From contig NZ_CP096981.1 in the NCBI RefSeq assembly GCF_002006355.2, positions 1 through 64,000 on the forward strand: a stretch of 64,000 nucleotides of DNA, given 5' to 3'. This document shows positions 1 to 9,123 of this stretch, piece by piece. Made by a program: the position numbers and the translations under genes. This stretch comes from Clostridium felsineum DSM 794 (GTDB lineage Bacteria > Bacillota > Clostridia > Clostridiales > Clostridiaceae). A model generated the notes under the pieces. That model worked only from the letters and a program-made list of their open reading frames with translations. It searched no databases and was not told where the DNA came from. Every line of letters begins with the position of its first letter. Positions within the stretch are counted from its first letter, which is position 1.

Positions 1-919
1 TAGTTCTAGTGTTATATAAGCCGTTTTGATCTCCAGATATCCACCAATATACGTAAGCATTCATATTTCCAATTGTCATGCAATCATGAATTTCTTTAGC
101 TAATTTTACACATGTACCTGCATCATTACCTTCAAGATAGTGTTCAGTCATCCATATGTCTTTTCCCTTATTACGTGCTGAAGGGTAATCCTGAATAGTA
201 GCTCCGTATAGGTGACCTCCAACAATTGAAACATACTGAGCAGTAGTAGGATCATTAAGAGTTGGATCTGACAATGCTGGGTTAAAGCCTAAAGATTCAG
301 GCATAATGATTTTAATAGTACTAGATAGACCAGCTCCATATTGTTTAAGGAAATCATGGAATTGTTGTCCTGTCCAAGTACAAGCATCATAATCAGGTGC
401 CCAATCTGGTTCATTCTGAAGAGATAGTGCATATAAAGGTGCTCCATTATCAGACATATATTTTACAAAAGTTTTTAAATAAGCTGCATAATCAGCATAA
501 GAAGAAGTCTTTAAGGAGCCTTTATTAGCACCTGTTGTTGTATTATTAGTCTTCATTGAAGCTGGTGGTGTCCATGGAGTTGCAAAAACAATACCGCCTC
601 TTGCACGTACTTTTTTTGCATTAGAAAGCTCATCAGCCCATGCTCTATAGTCACCTCTGTTCCAGCCTTCGTTTGGAGCAATACGTACTCTTAAAATATC
701 TAGACCTGCATTTTTATAAAGGGTATCCATGCAAGTATCGCTAAGAGCTCCACACCAGGCACTTGATGCACCAAAGCCTCTGATAACTTGTTTTTTAGAA
801 GATAAGTTTATTGTAGCTGCATTTGTAGCTGCTTTAACAGATGCGTTACCTACAAAGGGTAAACATGTTATAGAAAGCGCTACTAAAGATATTAACGTTC
901 TTTTTAATTTAATATTCAT
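1..919 (-). CDS. GH30 glucuronoxylanase-like secreted xylanase, partial (C-terminus beyond window)
   Basis: This is a secreted endo-xylanase of the GH30 (XynC, glucuronoxylanase) type. The reading frame is open from ATG at 917-919 to the window edge, giving 306 visible residues; B. subtilis XynC is about 420. A GGAGGA site precedes the start. Residues 1-30 form a signal peptide. The mature part opens with RGFGASSAWCG and RVRIAPNEGWNRGDYRAW, typical of GH30_8. LQNEPDW supplies the acid/base Glu170 and WMTEHY the nucleophile Glu259. It lies 27 bp downstream of the GH43 gene on the same strand, so the two probably form a xylan operon. Whether a C-terminal carbohydrate-binding domain follows cannot be seen. 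Confidence 0.9.
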   Translation of the reverse strand, partial: MNIKLKRTLISLVALSITCLPFVGNASVKAATNAATINLSSKKQVIRGFGASSAWCGALSDTCMDTLYKNAGLDILRVRIAPNEGWNRGDYRAWADELSNAKKVRARGGIVFATPWTPPASMKTNNTTTGANKGSLKTSSYADYAAYLKTFVKYMSDNGAPLYALSLQNEPDWAPDYDACTWTGQQFHDFLKQYGAGLSSTIKIIMPESLGFNPALSDPTLNDPTTAQYVSIVGGHLYGATIQDYPSARNKGKDIWMTEHYLEGNDAGTCVKLAKEIHDCMTIGNMNAYVYWWISGDQNGLYNTRT

Positions 920-946
920 TTTCAATCCTCCGTATTTTAATAATTT

Positions 947-3076
947 TTAGTTGTTAGTAGGTTCAAATATCCATAATTGATTAGTGTGCCCGCCATAAGT
1001 CCATTGACATACGTTAGTACCATCAGAGGTTCCAAAATTGTAGTCATCTAAAACCTTAGTTCCATTACTGCTTACAGTTCCAATATAATAAGCCCCATTA
1101 GTTGAAGAAGGGTTTATAGAATATTTTTGAGCATTATTTGAGTAGGCATTGTAAATTTGAACATTTGCTCCATCTGTATTTGCTCCATTAGCTATATCAA
1201 GCATGAAGTTGCCTAGGGCACTTGTTAAAGTAACATATCCATCTCCAGTGTTTGTGAGGTACCATTTTTGACCAAGAGCACCTGAGCCAGTTCTAAGATC
1301 AACATTTTGACCAGCTTTTCCTGTGTTACCTGCAACTTCAAGGTATTTTTGAGCATTAACATTTTTGATGTAATACCAACCATTACTTAAAGTTGTATTA
1401 TTAGCAGGAGTTGGAGTAGGTGTTGGGGGATTATCGTTAGTAGAATTAGTGCTAAATTGCCAATAGTCAATGTTAAATAAATTTTTATTACTATTTCCTA
1501 CGAATTTAAAGAAAACATTGTGAACACCGCTAACGCTCTTTACATTACATTGCATTTCTTTAAAGCTTTGTTCTCCACCTGTAGGACTTACATTTAGAGT
1601 TCCAATAAGTGCTCCATCTACACTATCTAAATGGATTTCTATTTGTCCACCTACAGTTGAAGCTACACTTGCCTTAAAGGATGCAGCACCATTTTTAAAG
1701 TCTGCCTTTGATACAGCAAGCCAATCACCATTGTTTACGCTTGTAACATCAAGATTGTTGAAAGGAGTATTGTTTCCGTTTGCTGAGCATTTTTCAGTTG
1801 AGATACCTCCATTCCAAGCAATTGTTTCAGCTTCAGTTCTCTCATATGGATTAAGATTAGAAACCTGAGGCACACCTTGCATGTCTTCTACAACATTATT
1901 TATAGCACCATTACTATAGGAAAGCTTATTAATCATAGGGGAACGATAACCTTTTGTAATACCCATAGCTTTGCCCAAAGTTTGAGCGTGATATACCACA
2001 TACCACTGATTGTTAAACTGAAAAACAGCATGATGGTTATTGCCACCTACTCCAAAATAGGTCCCTGGATTTTTAAGGAAAGTACCCTGGTAGGTAAAAG
2101 GTCCCATAGGGCTACTACTTGTCATATAAGCAATATCACCCTGGGGTGGAGTTCCATATGGATGTGTACCAGAGAAGTTGGAGCAATAAGAATAGTAGTA
2201 TTTTCCATTATATTTGTGTATACCGGAATCCTCAAACATAAATGGAGAATCTATTGCAGCTGCACTTCCTGAGGTGTGAATCATATCGCTAGCCAACTTT
2301 ATAACTCTTGCACTCTTAGGATTTGCAATTTGACTTTGTGAAGGATTATTACCTCCCGGTATACCGCCTCCAAAGTATAGATAACCAGTTCCATCGTCAT
2401 CTACTAAAACAGCTGGATCAAAAATCCAAGAAACGCCATTAACGCCAGGAGTACTACCAGTAATTAAAGGTTTTCCAATTGGATCAGTCCATGGACCAAC
2501 AGGACTATCTGAGGTAAGAACACCAATTCCACCACCGTTATTTGCAAAGTATAAAAAGAACTTATCTTTTCCGTTTATAACCTTATGGGTAGCTGACGGA
2601 GCCCAAGAATTGCTTGCCCATTTTGCTGCACCTGATGGCCCTGCTACAGGAATTTCGCCATTATCAGTCCAATTCACCATATCGTTAGAGGATATAACAC
2701 TTATAGTTTTTATATTACTGTAGTCATTATCTTTTACATTTCCACGGTTGTCGTATTCAAAAGCATCGCTAGACAAGTAAACGTATACTCTGCCGTTATA
2801 GACCATAGCAAAAGGATCAGCTCCAAACTTATGAGTAATAAGTGGATTGGAGTTTCCAGGAACTTTTGCAAGAGCATTTGTAGTTGATGATGAAGCTTTA
2901 ACTGAAGATAAAATGTTATTTACATTAAGATTCAGTAAACCTCCATTTTGTGCTTGTGATATAGAACCCTGTTTAATAAGTGTAGTATTAATATTAGCTT
3001 TAACAGCAGATGTTCTTAAGGCAAAACCGGCAGATACCGTAAACATTAGTAGAAATAAGCTAGATTTTTTAAACAT
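947..3076 (-). CDS. Secreted GH43 arabinoxylan-active glycosidase with CBM6 and ricin-type (CBM13) domains
   Basis: This is a 709-residue secreted enzyme. It has a signal peptide (about 1-27), a GH43 five-bladed propeller (about 80-405), a CBM6 (about 412-541), a Pro/Thr linker (548-560) and a ricin-B/CBM13 trefoil (565-707). The GH43 triad is visible as Asp87 in FGADPFA (general base), Asp220 in WIFDPAVLVDDDG (pKa modulator) and Glu282 in FEDSGIHKYNGKYYYSY (general acid). The GH43-CBM6 arrangement and motifs resemble arabinoxylan arabinofuranohydrolases (XynD type), which remove arabinose from xylan; a beta-xylosidase role is possible. A strong GGGGGA site precedes ATG 3076. With the downstream GH30 gene it forms a xylan-degrading pair. 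Confidence 0.9.
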   Translation of the reverse strand: MFKKSSLFLLMFTVSAGFALRTSAVKANINTTLIKQGSISQAQNGGLLNLNVNNILSSVKASSSTTNALAKVPGNSNPLITHKFGADPFAMVYNGRVYVYLSSDAFEYDNRGNVKDNDYSNIKTISVISSNDMVNWTDNGEIPVAGPSGAAKWASNSWAPSATHKVINGKDKFFLYFANNGGGIGVLTSDSPVGPWTDPIGKPLITGSTPGVNGVSWIFDPAVLVDDDGTGYLYFGGGIPGGNNPSQSQIANPKSARVIKLASDMIHTSGSAAAIDSPFMFEDSGIHKYNGKYYYSYCSNFSGTHPYGTPPQGDIAYMTSSSPMGPFTYQGTFLKNPGTYFGVGGNNHHAVFQFNNQWYVVYHAQTLGKAMGITKGYRSPMINKLSYSNGAINNVVEDMQGVPQVSNLNPYERTEAETIAWNGGISTEKCSANGNNTPFNNLDVTSVNNGDWLAVSKADFKNGAASFKASVASTVGGQIEIHLDSVDGALIGTLNVSPTGGEQSFKEMQCNVKSVSGVHNVFFKFVGNSNKNLFNIDYWQFSTNSTNDNPPTPTPTPANNTTLSNGWYYIKNVNAQKYLEVAGNTGKAGQNVDLRTGSGALGQKWYLTNTGDGYVTLTSALGNFMLDIANGANTDGANVQIYNAYSNNAQKYSINPSSTNGAYYIGTVSSNGTKVLDDYNFGTSDGTNVCQWTYGGHTNQLWIFEPTNN

Positions 3077-3413
3077 TTTGTTTGTTTCCCCCTTTATAAA
3101 GTGTTTATTAGCAATCCTTGTACTTTTAATCTTTTAAAGATAGTAAAAGGTTGATTTTTTAGGGTTGTATCTTATGAAGAAGATTAATTAGTGCAAGAAT
3201 TGCTATTATAAAAATAGTTACCAATAAATACAATTGGTTAATTTCTTTTTTTACAATTTTTATGGTATTATTACGGTAACTATATTTATAATATTAAAAT
3301 AAAAGGTGAACGATAACAATGTGCATTTACTTAAATGAAACTCTATAATATTTGTACATGTGCACAATGTTATAAAAACGATTAAGATGAAATGTTAAAT
3401 TAGGAGGTTACAT
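3077..3413. promoter_or_regulatory. Divergent control region between the GH43/GH30 operon and the PucR-type regulator
   Basis: This AT-rich region has no coding potential and must hold the promoters for the xylan operon (minus) and the regulator gene (plus). ACCAAT at 3220-3225 and ATTGGT at 3233-3238 form an inverted repeat with a 7-base spacer, which could be an operator. An AGGAGG site for the regulator lies just before 3414. No clear sigma-A promoter could be assigned by eye. Confidence 0.35.
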
Positions 3414-5039
3414 ATGGGAATATTAATTGACAGTATCGTAGAAAAGCTAGAACAGTACAATCCCAAAAGTTATATTAACAATAAAAAAATAACTCTTATT
3501 GAATCTGTAAAGTATATAGAAAGTAGCATTGAGGATTTTAAGCCCAATACTCTTTATGTGGGGCAAATTTCAAGACTTCCTGTGAGCAAATTAATATTAC
3601 AGCCAACTAACTTTCTAATTGTTTCTAAACTCCATCTTCCATGTTCAGTTAGAACAAATAGAAATACAAATATAGTGCTAATAAATGAAGAATTTTCACC
3701 AGCTATATTTAATAAAGTTTTAGATATTTTTTTCAAATATGAAGATATAAATATCAATTCACTAAAGCTTTTAAAGGTGCTTTCAAAAAATACTGGACTG
3801 CAGGATATTATAAATAGTTCTTCAAAAATTCTTGGCAATCCTATGTATGTTAGTAACACTAATTTCGAAATATTATCTTTCACAGAAGGTGTTAAATTAA
3901 ATCATTCTTTGTGGACAGACATTACAATAAAGGGATATCAGCAATATGATAAGTTGCAGAGTCTTTTAAAAGATACAATACTTAATGCTAAAATTCCCAT
4001 TTATTTTAAATCTATTAATGAAAATAATTATGAGTTTAAGGATGATGGTAACACGATTGATGAGTTAAGTAAAGATTCGAATTCAATATTATATAAAGAA
4101 AATAGTAAGTTTACTATATCTAGAATTTGGTCAAACATATATGCGGGGAATAAACTTTTGGGACAACTTATTGTAATAGAAGCATTTAAACCTTTTACTG
4201 AAAGGGATGTTAAAATAATTGGCCTTTTAAGCAATGCAATTTCAGTTGAACTTCAGAAACATAAGTATTATGAGAGTTCAAATGTAAATAGTAAAGAACT
4301 TTTTCTTTTACAATTACTTGATGGCAAGATAACTAGCCAGGAAGCTCTTTATGAAAATATTAAGTTTGCTCATTGGGAATTGAAATATCCCCTTAGTGTT
4401 ATAAGTATTGTTAATAAAAGTACTATATCATATATTCAATTCAGCTATATTAAAACTTTTTTTCAAAAGATATTTTATGATTGCGTCTGTGTTTTATATA
4501 AGGGAAACATCATTATAGCCACCAATTATAAGGATAATAAAACTTTATATAAAAAATGTTTTAAGGAATTACAGGAGAGTTTAAATAATTTTGAAATGTT
4601 TTGTGGAGTTAGTAGGCCATTTTATAATTTGCTTAAGATTAATAAATATTATAAGCAATCTCTTAAAGCGATAGAACTTGGCAGATATAGAGATATTGAT
4701 AAGTGTATTTTTATTTATGATTCTTATATATTACAGCATATTTTATTATTGTCTTCCAGTGAAGAATCTCTAAAGGATTTTTGTCACCCCGCTATTTTTA
4801 AGCTTATTACTTATGATAGTGTATATAAAACAGATTATTTAAAAAATTTGTATTTGTATGTAATGAATTTTAAAAATCAATCAAAGCTTGCAGGTTTAAT
4901 GCATATACACAGAAATACGCTGCATTATAGAATTTCTAAAATAGAGGAAATAATGAATGTGGATTTAAATAATGTAGACGAGTTCTTTAGTATTTACTTG
5001 TCTTTTAAAATATTAGAATTCAGCGGAGAAGAGTTTTAA
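3414..5039 (+). CDS. PucR/CdaR-family transcriptional regulator
   Basis: This is a 541-residue DNA-binding regulator. The C-terminal 60 residues (FKNQSKLAGLMHIHRNTLHYRISKIEEI) match the PucR-type helix-turn-helix (HTH_30). The middle part (about 290-430) has the GGDEF-like fold region usual in CdaR/PucR proteins, and the N-terminal half is a sensory region with a divergent PucR N-terminal domain. AGGAGG precedes the ATG. No membrane segment is seen, so it should act in the cytoplasm. It sits between the xylan operon (divergent) and the MFS/Cit-like operon. Proximity makes either a plausible target, but the sequence does not decide which. A second regulator of the same architecture lies at 48085-49572. 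Confidence 0.85.
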   Translation: MGILIDSIVEKLEQYNPKSYINNKKITLIESVKYIESSIEDFKPNTLYVGQISRLPVSKLILQPTNFLIVSKLHLPCSVRTNRNTNIVLINEEFSPAIFNKVLDIFFKYEDININSLKLLKVLSKNTGLQDIINSSSKILGNPMYVSNTNFEILSFTEGVKLNHSLWTDITIKGYQQYDKLQSLLKDTILNAKIPIYFKSINENNYEFKDDGNTIDELSKDSNSILYKENSKFTISRIWSNIYAGNKLLGQLIVIEAFKPFTERDVKIIGLLSNAISVELQKHKYYESSNVNSKELFLLQLLDGKITSQEALYENIKFAHWELKYPLSVISIVNKSTISYIQFSYIKTFFQKIFYDCVCVLYKGNIIIATNYKDNKTLYKKCFKELQESLNNFEMFCGVSRPFYNLLKINKYYKQSLKAIELGRYRDIDKCIFIYDSYILQHILLLSSSEESLKDFCHPAIFKLITYDSVYKTDYLKNLYLYVMNFKNQSKLAGLMHIHRNTLHYRISKIEEIMNVDLNNVDEFFSIYLSFKILEFSGEEF

Positions 5040-5067
5040 CAATACAATTTTGGAAAAAGGCAAGTAC

Positions 5068-5625
5068 TTAAAGTGTAGCCTTTTCCTTAAATCTTCCCAT
5101 TATGACAGTGTTATAGTAGTTTCCATCCTTATGAATACGGTCATTTATTAATAAACCTTCCTTAATAAATCCGTGTTTTTCATATAAGCTAATTGCTTTT
5201 GTATTTGTTTCTACAACCGTTAGTGAAATTTTTTCGATTAAAGCTGTATCTGCCCACAATAAAACATTTTCTAAAAGGACTGTACCAATTGAAAAGCCCC
5301 AATACTGTTTTAAAATGCATATGCCAAATTCTGCTTTATGCCTGAATCTTGTAAGTTTATTTCCAATACACCTAGTAAAACCTACAATTTTTCCATCTAT
5401 TTCAGCTACTAAAAATAGACTTTTGGGATCTTTTGAATCCTCATAAATAATTTCTTCAAAATTTTGCTTTGTCAGTAAGTTTTCATAAGGTACTCTATCT
5501 AGAAATTCTGTTTCTCCATCAATTTTAACCCTTAAGTTAGATAGTTCTTCTGCATCTAGGGGCACTGAACAACGTAATATACATTTTAATTTTCCTATTT
5601 CCATAATTTTATTTTCAATTATCAT
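5068..5625 (-). CDS. GNAT-family N-acetyltransferase
   Basis: This is a 185-residue GNAT acetyltransferase. The core includes FLVAEIDGKIVGFTRCIG (beta4), FGICILKQYWGFSIGTVLLE (motif A, with Q-Y-W-G-F-S-I-G in place of the usual Q/R-x-x-G-x-G/A) and VVETNTKAISLYEKHGFIKEG (motif B). This most resembles the RimJ/RimL and small-molecule acetyltransferase groups. ATG at 5625 is chosen because a GGAGG sits 6 bases upstream; an in-frame TTG at 5637 overlaps that site and is unlikely. It converges on the PucR gene and diverges from the MFS/Cit-like operon. The substrate is unknown; self-protection against the operon's product is only a possibility. Confidence 0.85.
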   Translation of the reverse strand: MIIENKIMEIGKLKCILRCSVPLDAEELSNLRVKIDGETEFLDRVPYENLLTKQNFEEIIYEDSKDPKSLFLVAEIDGKIVGFTRCIGNKLTRFRHKAEFGICILKQYWGFSIGTVLLENVLLWADTALIEKISLTVVETNTKAISLYEKHGFIKEGLLINDRIHKDGNYYNTVIMGRFKEKATL

Positions 5626-5718
5626 GTTTGCCTCCAAGGTTTATTATATTGCTTGTAGAATATCATTTTTTTTAAGGGAAGTATATAAAAACTATTAAAA
5701 ATATAAATTATTAGTATT

Positions 5719-5732
5719 TGATATCGTTTTCT
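5719..5732. promoter_or_regulatory. Possible catabolite-responsive element (cre-like)
   Basis: TGATATCGTTTTCT agrees with the Firmicute cre consensus (TGWAARCGYTWNCW) at 12 of 14 positions. It lies about 115 bp upstream of the MFS gene, in the divergent region shared with the GNAT gene. If functional, CcpA would tie the Cit-like operon to carbon status. The match is by eye. Confidence 0.35.
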
Positions 5733-5845
5733 GTAAACTAAGGTCTCAAAAGGTGGATGTTACTATATATAAAAAATGTGATAATATTAAATAAATTGTA
5801 ATTATTTATTTAAATGGATATAAATTCAAAAAGAGGGGCTTTATA

Positions 5846-7027
5846 ATGAATAGAAGTATAACTAATTGTAATCTAAAATATAATAATTTAGTTTTGATAT
5901 TAGGACTTGCTGGTTTTATTTCAGCAGCTGACAATTGGTTTGTATCACCAGCACTTGCACCAATTGCTTCAGAATTTAGTATATCAGTTTCTGTTGCTGG
6001 AATTATATTAACTTCGTATATGATTCCATATGGAGTTATGCAACCGGTATACGGATTTTTTAGTGACAAGTGGAGTAAGGTAAGTGTATTAAAGATTATT
6101 GTAGGAGGTCTGGCGGTAGGGACTGTGGGGAGTGCCTTTGCTAGAGGGTTACTACTAATGTGTTTGTTTCGTGTAATTACAGGTTTCTTCGCCGCAGGTA
6201 TTATTGCTGTGTCTTTAGCTTTAATTGGAGATATAGTTCCCACGGTGGAGAGACAAGTATATGTAGGAAAGTTTATGGGAATTGTCTTCTTAGGACAAGG
6301 TTTAAGTGCAGGTTTAGGGGGATTAATTACTAAATATATTAGTTGGCGTGGCGCATTTGTTTTTTTTGGTGTTGTTGCAGCTATTTCAGATTTGATTTTA
6401 ATAAAAGAACTTTCTAATGATTTAACTAAAACATCAGTTAATAATAAAGCGAATAATTTTTTTCTTAAAACTAAAATTGCAATATGTACACCTATAGGAA
6501 GGAAAATATTTCCATTAGCTTTAATAGCTGGATTTTTATTACTTGGATTATATTCTTATTTAGGATCGTTTTTGCATGATCTTATTCACTTAGATTATTT
6601 AGAGTGTGGACTAATAATAATGTTTTATGGATTTGCTTGCCTTATTGGAGGAACAAAGGTTGGAAAGATTAGCAGAAAATATGGCAAAAAAAATATAATA
6701 CTTTTAGGTGCTGGATTTGCACTTATTACAGCTTTACTTTTATACTTTTTTCACTATTGGGAAGTTTCACTAATTGCAACGATTTTTTTGGGGTTTGGAT
6801 ATATATGTATTCAATCAACTCTAGCTACAATGGCCTTTGATGTTACACCAGAAAGCACTGGTTTGCCATCAGGTTTGATAGGATTGGGGCTTTTCGGGGG
6901 CGGAGGGCTCGGTAGCTTATTTTCCGGGTGGCTACTTTCTGTAGGAGGCTATGGATCAATTTGGATTATTTTTGCTATTGCATTAGTAATATTTGTTCTT
7001 ATTATAACTAAGTTAAAATTTAATTAA
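5846..7027 (+). CDS. MFS transporter, first gene of the Cit-like/aminoacyl-carrier operon
   Basis: This is a 393-residue integral membrane protein with about 12 hydrophobic helices, of the DHA1 (drug:H+ antiporter) type of major facilitator. After helix 2 it has the motif A-like stretch YGFFSDKWSKVSVLKI, and near residue 103 FRVITGFFAAGII. GAGGGG precedes ATG 5846. The next gene starts 60 bp downstream on the same strand and no terminator separates them, so it is probably the first cistron of the operon ending at 10836. A DHA1-type carrier here suggests export of a small product, but uptake of a substrate cannot be excluded. Confidence 0.85.
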   Translation: MNRSITNCNLKYNNLVLILGLAGFISAADNWFVSPALAPIASEFSISVSVAGIILTSYMIPYGVMQPVYGFFSDKWSKVSVLKIIVGGLAVGTVGSAFARGLLLMCLFRVITGFFAAGIIAVSLALIGDIVPTVERQVYVGKFMGIVFLGQGLSAGLGGLITKYISWRGAFVFFGVVAAISDLILIKELSNDLTKTSVNNKANNFFLKTKIAICTPIGRKIFPLALIAGFLLLGLYSYLGSFLHDLIHLDYLECGLIIMFYGFACLIGGTKVGKISRKYGKKNIILLGAGFALITALLLYFFHYWEVSLIATIFLGFGYICIQSTLATMAFDVTPESTGLPSGLIGLGLFGGGGLGSLFSGWLLSVGGYGSIWIIFAIALVIFVLIITKLKFN

Positions 7028-7087
7028 GTTATATTACCCTCAATTGGGATGATATAAAATATTTATTAATTTGAAAGAAGGATTTAT

Positions 7088-7990
7088 ATGATTAGGAAAA
7101 CTTTATGGGGTGCACATATGTTTGTTCCAGGCAATAATGCAGGATTCTTGTGTAAGTTACCAATAATAGATGTTAAAAACATAATTATTGATTTAGAATT
7201 TGCAACTAAAATTCCTTTTAAAACTGATGGTAGATATCTAACTCGTAATGCTATATCTTATATTAGAATGATTAGACCGGATATAAATATATGTGTTAGA
7301 GTAAATCTTTCTGCGGCTAAAAATTTGCAGGATGAAGATATTAAAATTATTGCAAAGAGTAGACCGGACTCTATCAGAATACCATCTGTAAGTAGTAAAT
7401 ATGAGGTTGAATATGTGGATGAGTTACTTACAAAGCTTGAAAAAGAAAATGATATAGAAGCTGGTAGTATCAAACTCCAACCTATGATTGAGAATCCACA
7501 GGGGTTAAAGCATGCATCAGAAATTATACAAGCAAGTCCACGTGTTCAGGCGATTGCACTGGGAGGAGAAGATTGGGCGTATAATTGTGGTCTTCATAGA
7601 ACTATAGGAGGACATGAATTAGATTTAGTAAAGTTTGAAATGGTAACAATAGCAGCTGAGCATAAGATAATGGCTATTGATACTGTGTTTTCTTTTTTGA
7701 AGGATACAGAGGGGTTAATTGCTGATTGTAATCATAGTAAGGTATTAGGATTTAAAGCTAGATCTACAATAAATCCAAGACAAATTAATATAATTAATAA
7801 AATATATGCACCTCTAAAGGATGAAATAGAATGGGCAAAAACAACCTTAGAGGATCTTGAGGAAGTTAAATTTGGTGACAATATAAACTATGTATCAAAA
7901 GGAGTAATAGTGGACCCATTGTCTGTATATCAAGCAAAAAATATTATAAATAGTAATTTAGGTGAGGTGTGTTTAAATGAATTTAATTAA
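7088..7990 (+). CDS. CitE-like (HpcH/HpaI superfamily) C-C lyase, divergent citrate lyase beta subunit
   Basis: This is a 300-residue TIM-barrel protein of the CitE/malyl-CoA lyase family, whose members make or break C-C bonds next to an acyl thioester using Mg2+. It shows the N-terminal FVPGNN, Arg71 in CVRVN, metal ligands Glu135 (MIENPQGL) and Asp162 (GGEDWAYNCGL), and AIDTVF followed by a NPRQ box (229-232). Two positions differ from standard CitE. The IDLEDA box reads IDLEFA (Phe38 for Asp), and the usual HPRQ is NPRQ. It overlaps the next gene by 14 bp. The neighbours imply that it acts on an acyl group bound to the CitD-like protein at 10561-10836. It is unlikely to be part of ordinary citrate lyase because CitF is missing. 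Confidence 0.85.
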   Translation: MIRKTLWGAHMFVPGNNAGFLCKLPIIDVKNIIIDLEFATKIPFKTDGRYLTRNAISYIRMIRPDINICVRVNLSAAKNLQDEDIKIIAKSRPDSIRIPSVSSKYEVEYVDELLTKLEKENDIEAGSIKLQPMIENPQGLKHASEIIQASPRVQAIALGGEDWAYNCGLHRTIGGHELDLVKFEMVTIAAEHKIMAIDTVFSFLKDTEGLIADCNHSKVLGFKARSTINPRQINIINKIYAPLKDEIEWAKTTLEDLEEVKFGDNINYVSKGVIVDPLSVYQAKNIINSNLGEVCLNEFN

Positions 7991-9119
7991 GGAAAATAAT
8001 AACTTATTCGAAAGTATAACTCAAATAAAAAAACTGAAGACAAAATTAGATAAATTACAAATCAAAGAATGTATGTATAAATACAAAGCTCAAAGCACAT
8101 ATAAAACAAATGTAGAGATAAATGAATGGGATGGAGTAACTGTAATGCTTAAAGGTAAAAATACAGACTCTATAGAAAATGATTGGAAATGTTTACTTGA
8201 AATTATAGAGGATATTGTTAAAAATAAAAAGGAAAAGCCAGTTCAAAAATCTGAATTCGAAAAAAAGTTTTTCATTACTGATAAAAATAGAAGTTATACA
8301 CGCCCATATGATATTTTATCAAGTAATTATGTCAATCAATATCCTAACGGTAGAATATATATAACAGGACATGTAGCCCGTTTAATGGACGCAATAGATA
8401 AATACATACTTAAATTTGCACAAGCTGAAAATGCACTTGAATTTTATTCTGAACCCTTGTGGTATGAAGATGAATTGGAGAAATTCGGTTACACAAAGGA
8501 TAATGATAACCTATTTAAGATAAATAACTTTAATGATGAGTCGGGTGTGTATTGGCAGAATGCTGTATGTGATAATATATGGGAATCTATTGAAAATAGT
8601 AGAATTGATAATTTTAAAACTTACACTTCAATAGGAGTATGCAGCAGAACAGAAAGAAATCAGACGTATTTTTGGGAGAGAATGAATGTATTTCATATGA
8701 GAGAAGTAGTTGCTGTTGGTACAAAAGAGGATATACTAAATTTTCGTAAGCGTGCTGTTCAGTTTGTTGTGGATTTTGCTCAAAAGTTAAATTTAAACTT
8801 TCTTTTGGAAGAAGCCAGTGACCCATTTTTTATTGAAGATGGCGATAAAGTAAGTAATAATAAATTTGATTTGCCAGAGATAGTTAAAGTTGAGTATAGA
8901 CCTTGTTTATATGATAATAAATCTCTTGCATGTGCTAGTTTTAATGTACATGGGGATTTTTTCGCTCAAAAGTTCAATTATACTAGTAAAAATAAAGGTG
9001 AAAAAGTATGGACTAGCTGTATTGCCTTTGGTTTGGAGAGATGGTGTTGGGCTATTTTAGTACAATTGGGCACAGATAAAGATAAGTGGCCAGAATTTTT
9101 AAGGAACTTGTTAGAGTAG
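7977..9119 (+). CDS. Seryl-tRNA-synthetase-like amino acid:[carrier protein] ligase
   Basis: This is a 380-residue class II synthetase-fold enzyme matching the amino acid:carrier-protein ligases first described in Bradyrhizobium. Those are SerRS homologues lacking the tRNA-binding arm; they load glycine or alanine onto a carrier-protein thiol. Shared features are motif 2 (SRTERNQTYFWERMNVFHMREV), EASDPFF (280-285), ACASFNVHGDFF (320-329) and motif 3 (CIAFGLERWCWAI). Cys198, Glu243 and Cys348 occupy the spacing of the family's Cys-Glu-Cys zinc site. The N-terminus is about 70 residues longer than the Bradyrhizobium protein. It overlaps the citE-like gene by 14 bp and sits 4 bp before citG. The amino acid used is unknown. 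The likely acceptor is the CitD-like protein of the operon. Confidence 0.85.
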   Translation: MNLIKENNNLFESITQIKKLKTKLDKLQIKECMYKYKAQSTYKTNVEINEWDGVTVMLKGKNTDSIENDWKCLLEIIEDIVKNKKEKPVQKSEFEKKFFITDKNRSYTRPYDILSSNYVNQYPNGRIYITGHVARLMDAIDKYILKFAQAENALEFYSEPLWYEDELEKFGYTKDNDNLFKINNFNDESGVYWQNAVCDNIWESIENSRIDNFKTYTSIGVCSRTERNQTYFWERMNVFHMREVVAVGTKEDILNFRKRAVQFVVDFAQKLNLNFLLEEASDPFFIEDGDKVSNNKFDLPEIVKVEYRPCLYDNKSLACASFNVHGDFFAQKFNYTSKNKGEKVWTSCIAFGLERWCWAILVQLGTDKDKWPEFLRNLLE

Positions 9120-9123
9120 ATTT

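Noticed and set aside
7977..9119. A true seryl-tRNA synthetase or other aminoacyl-tRNA synthetase
   Set aside because: It lacks the N-terminal coiled-coil tRNA-binding arm, and its motifs 2 and 3 and Cys-Glu-Cys zinc site match the carrier-protein ligases.
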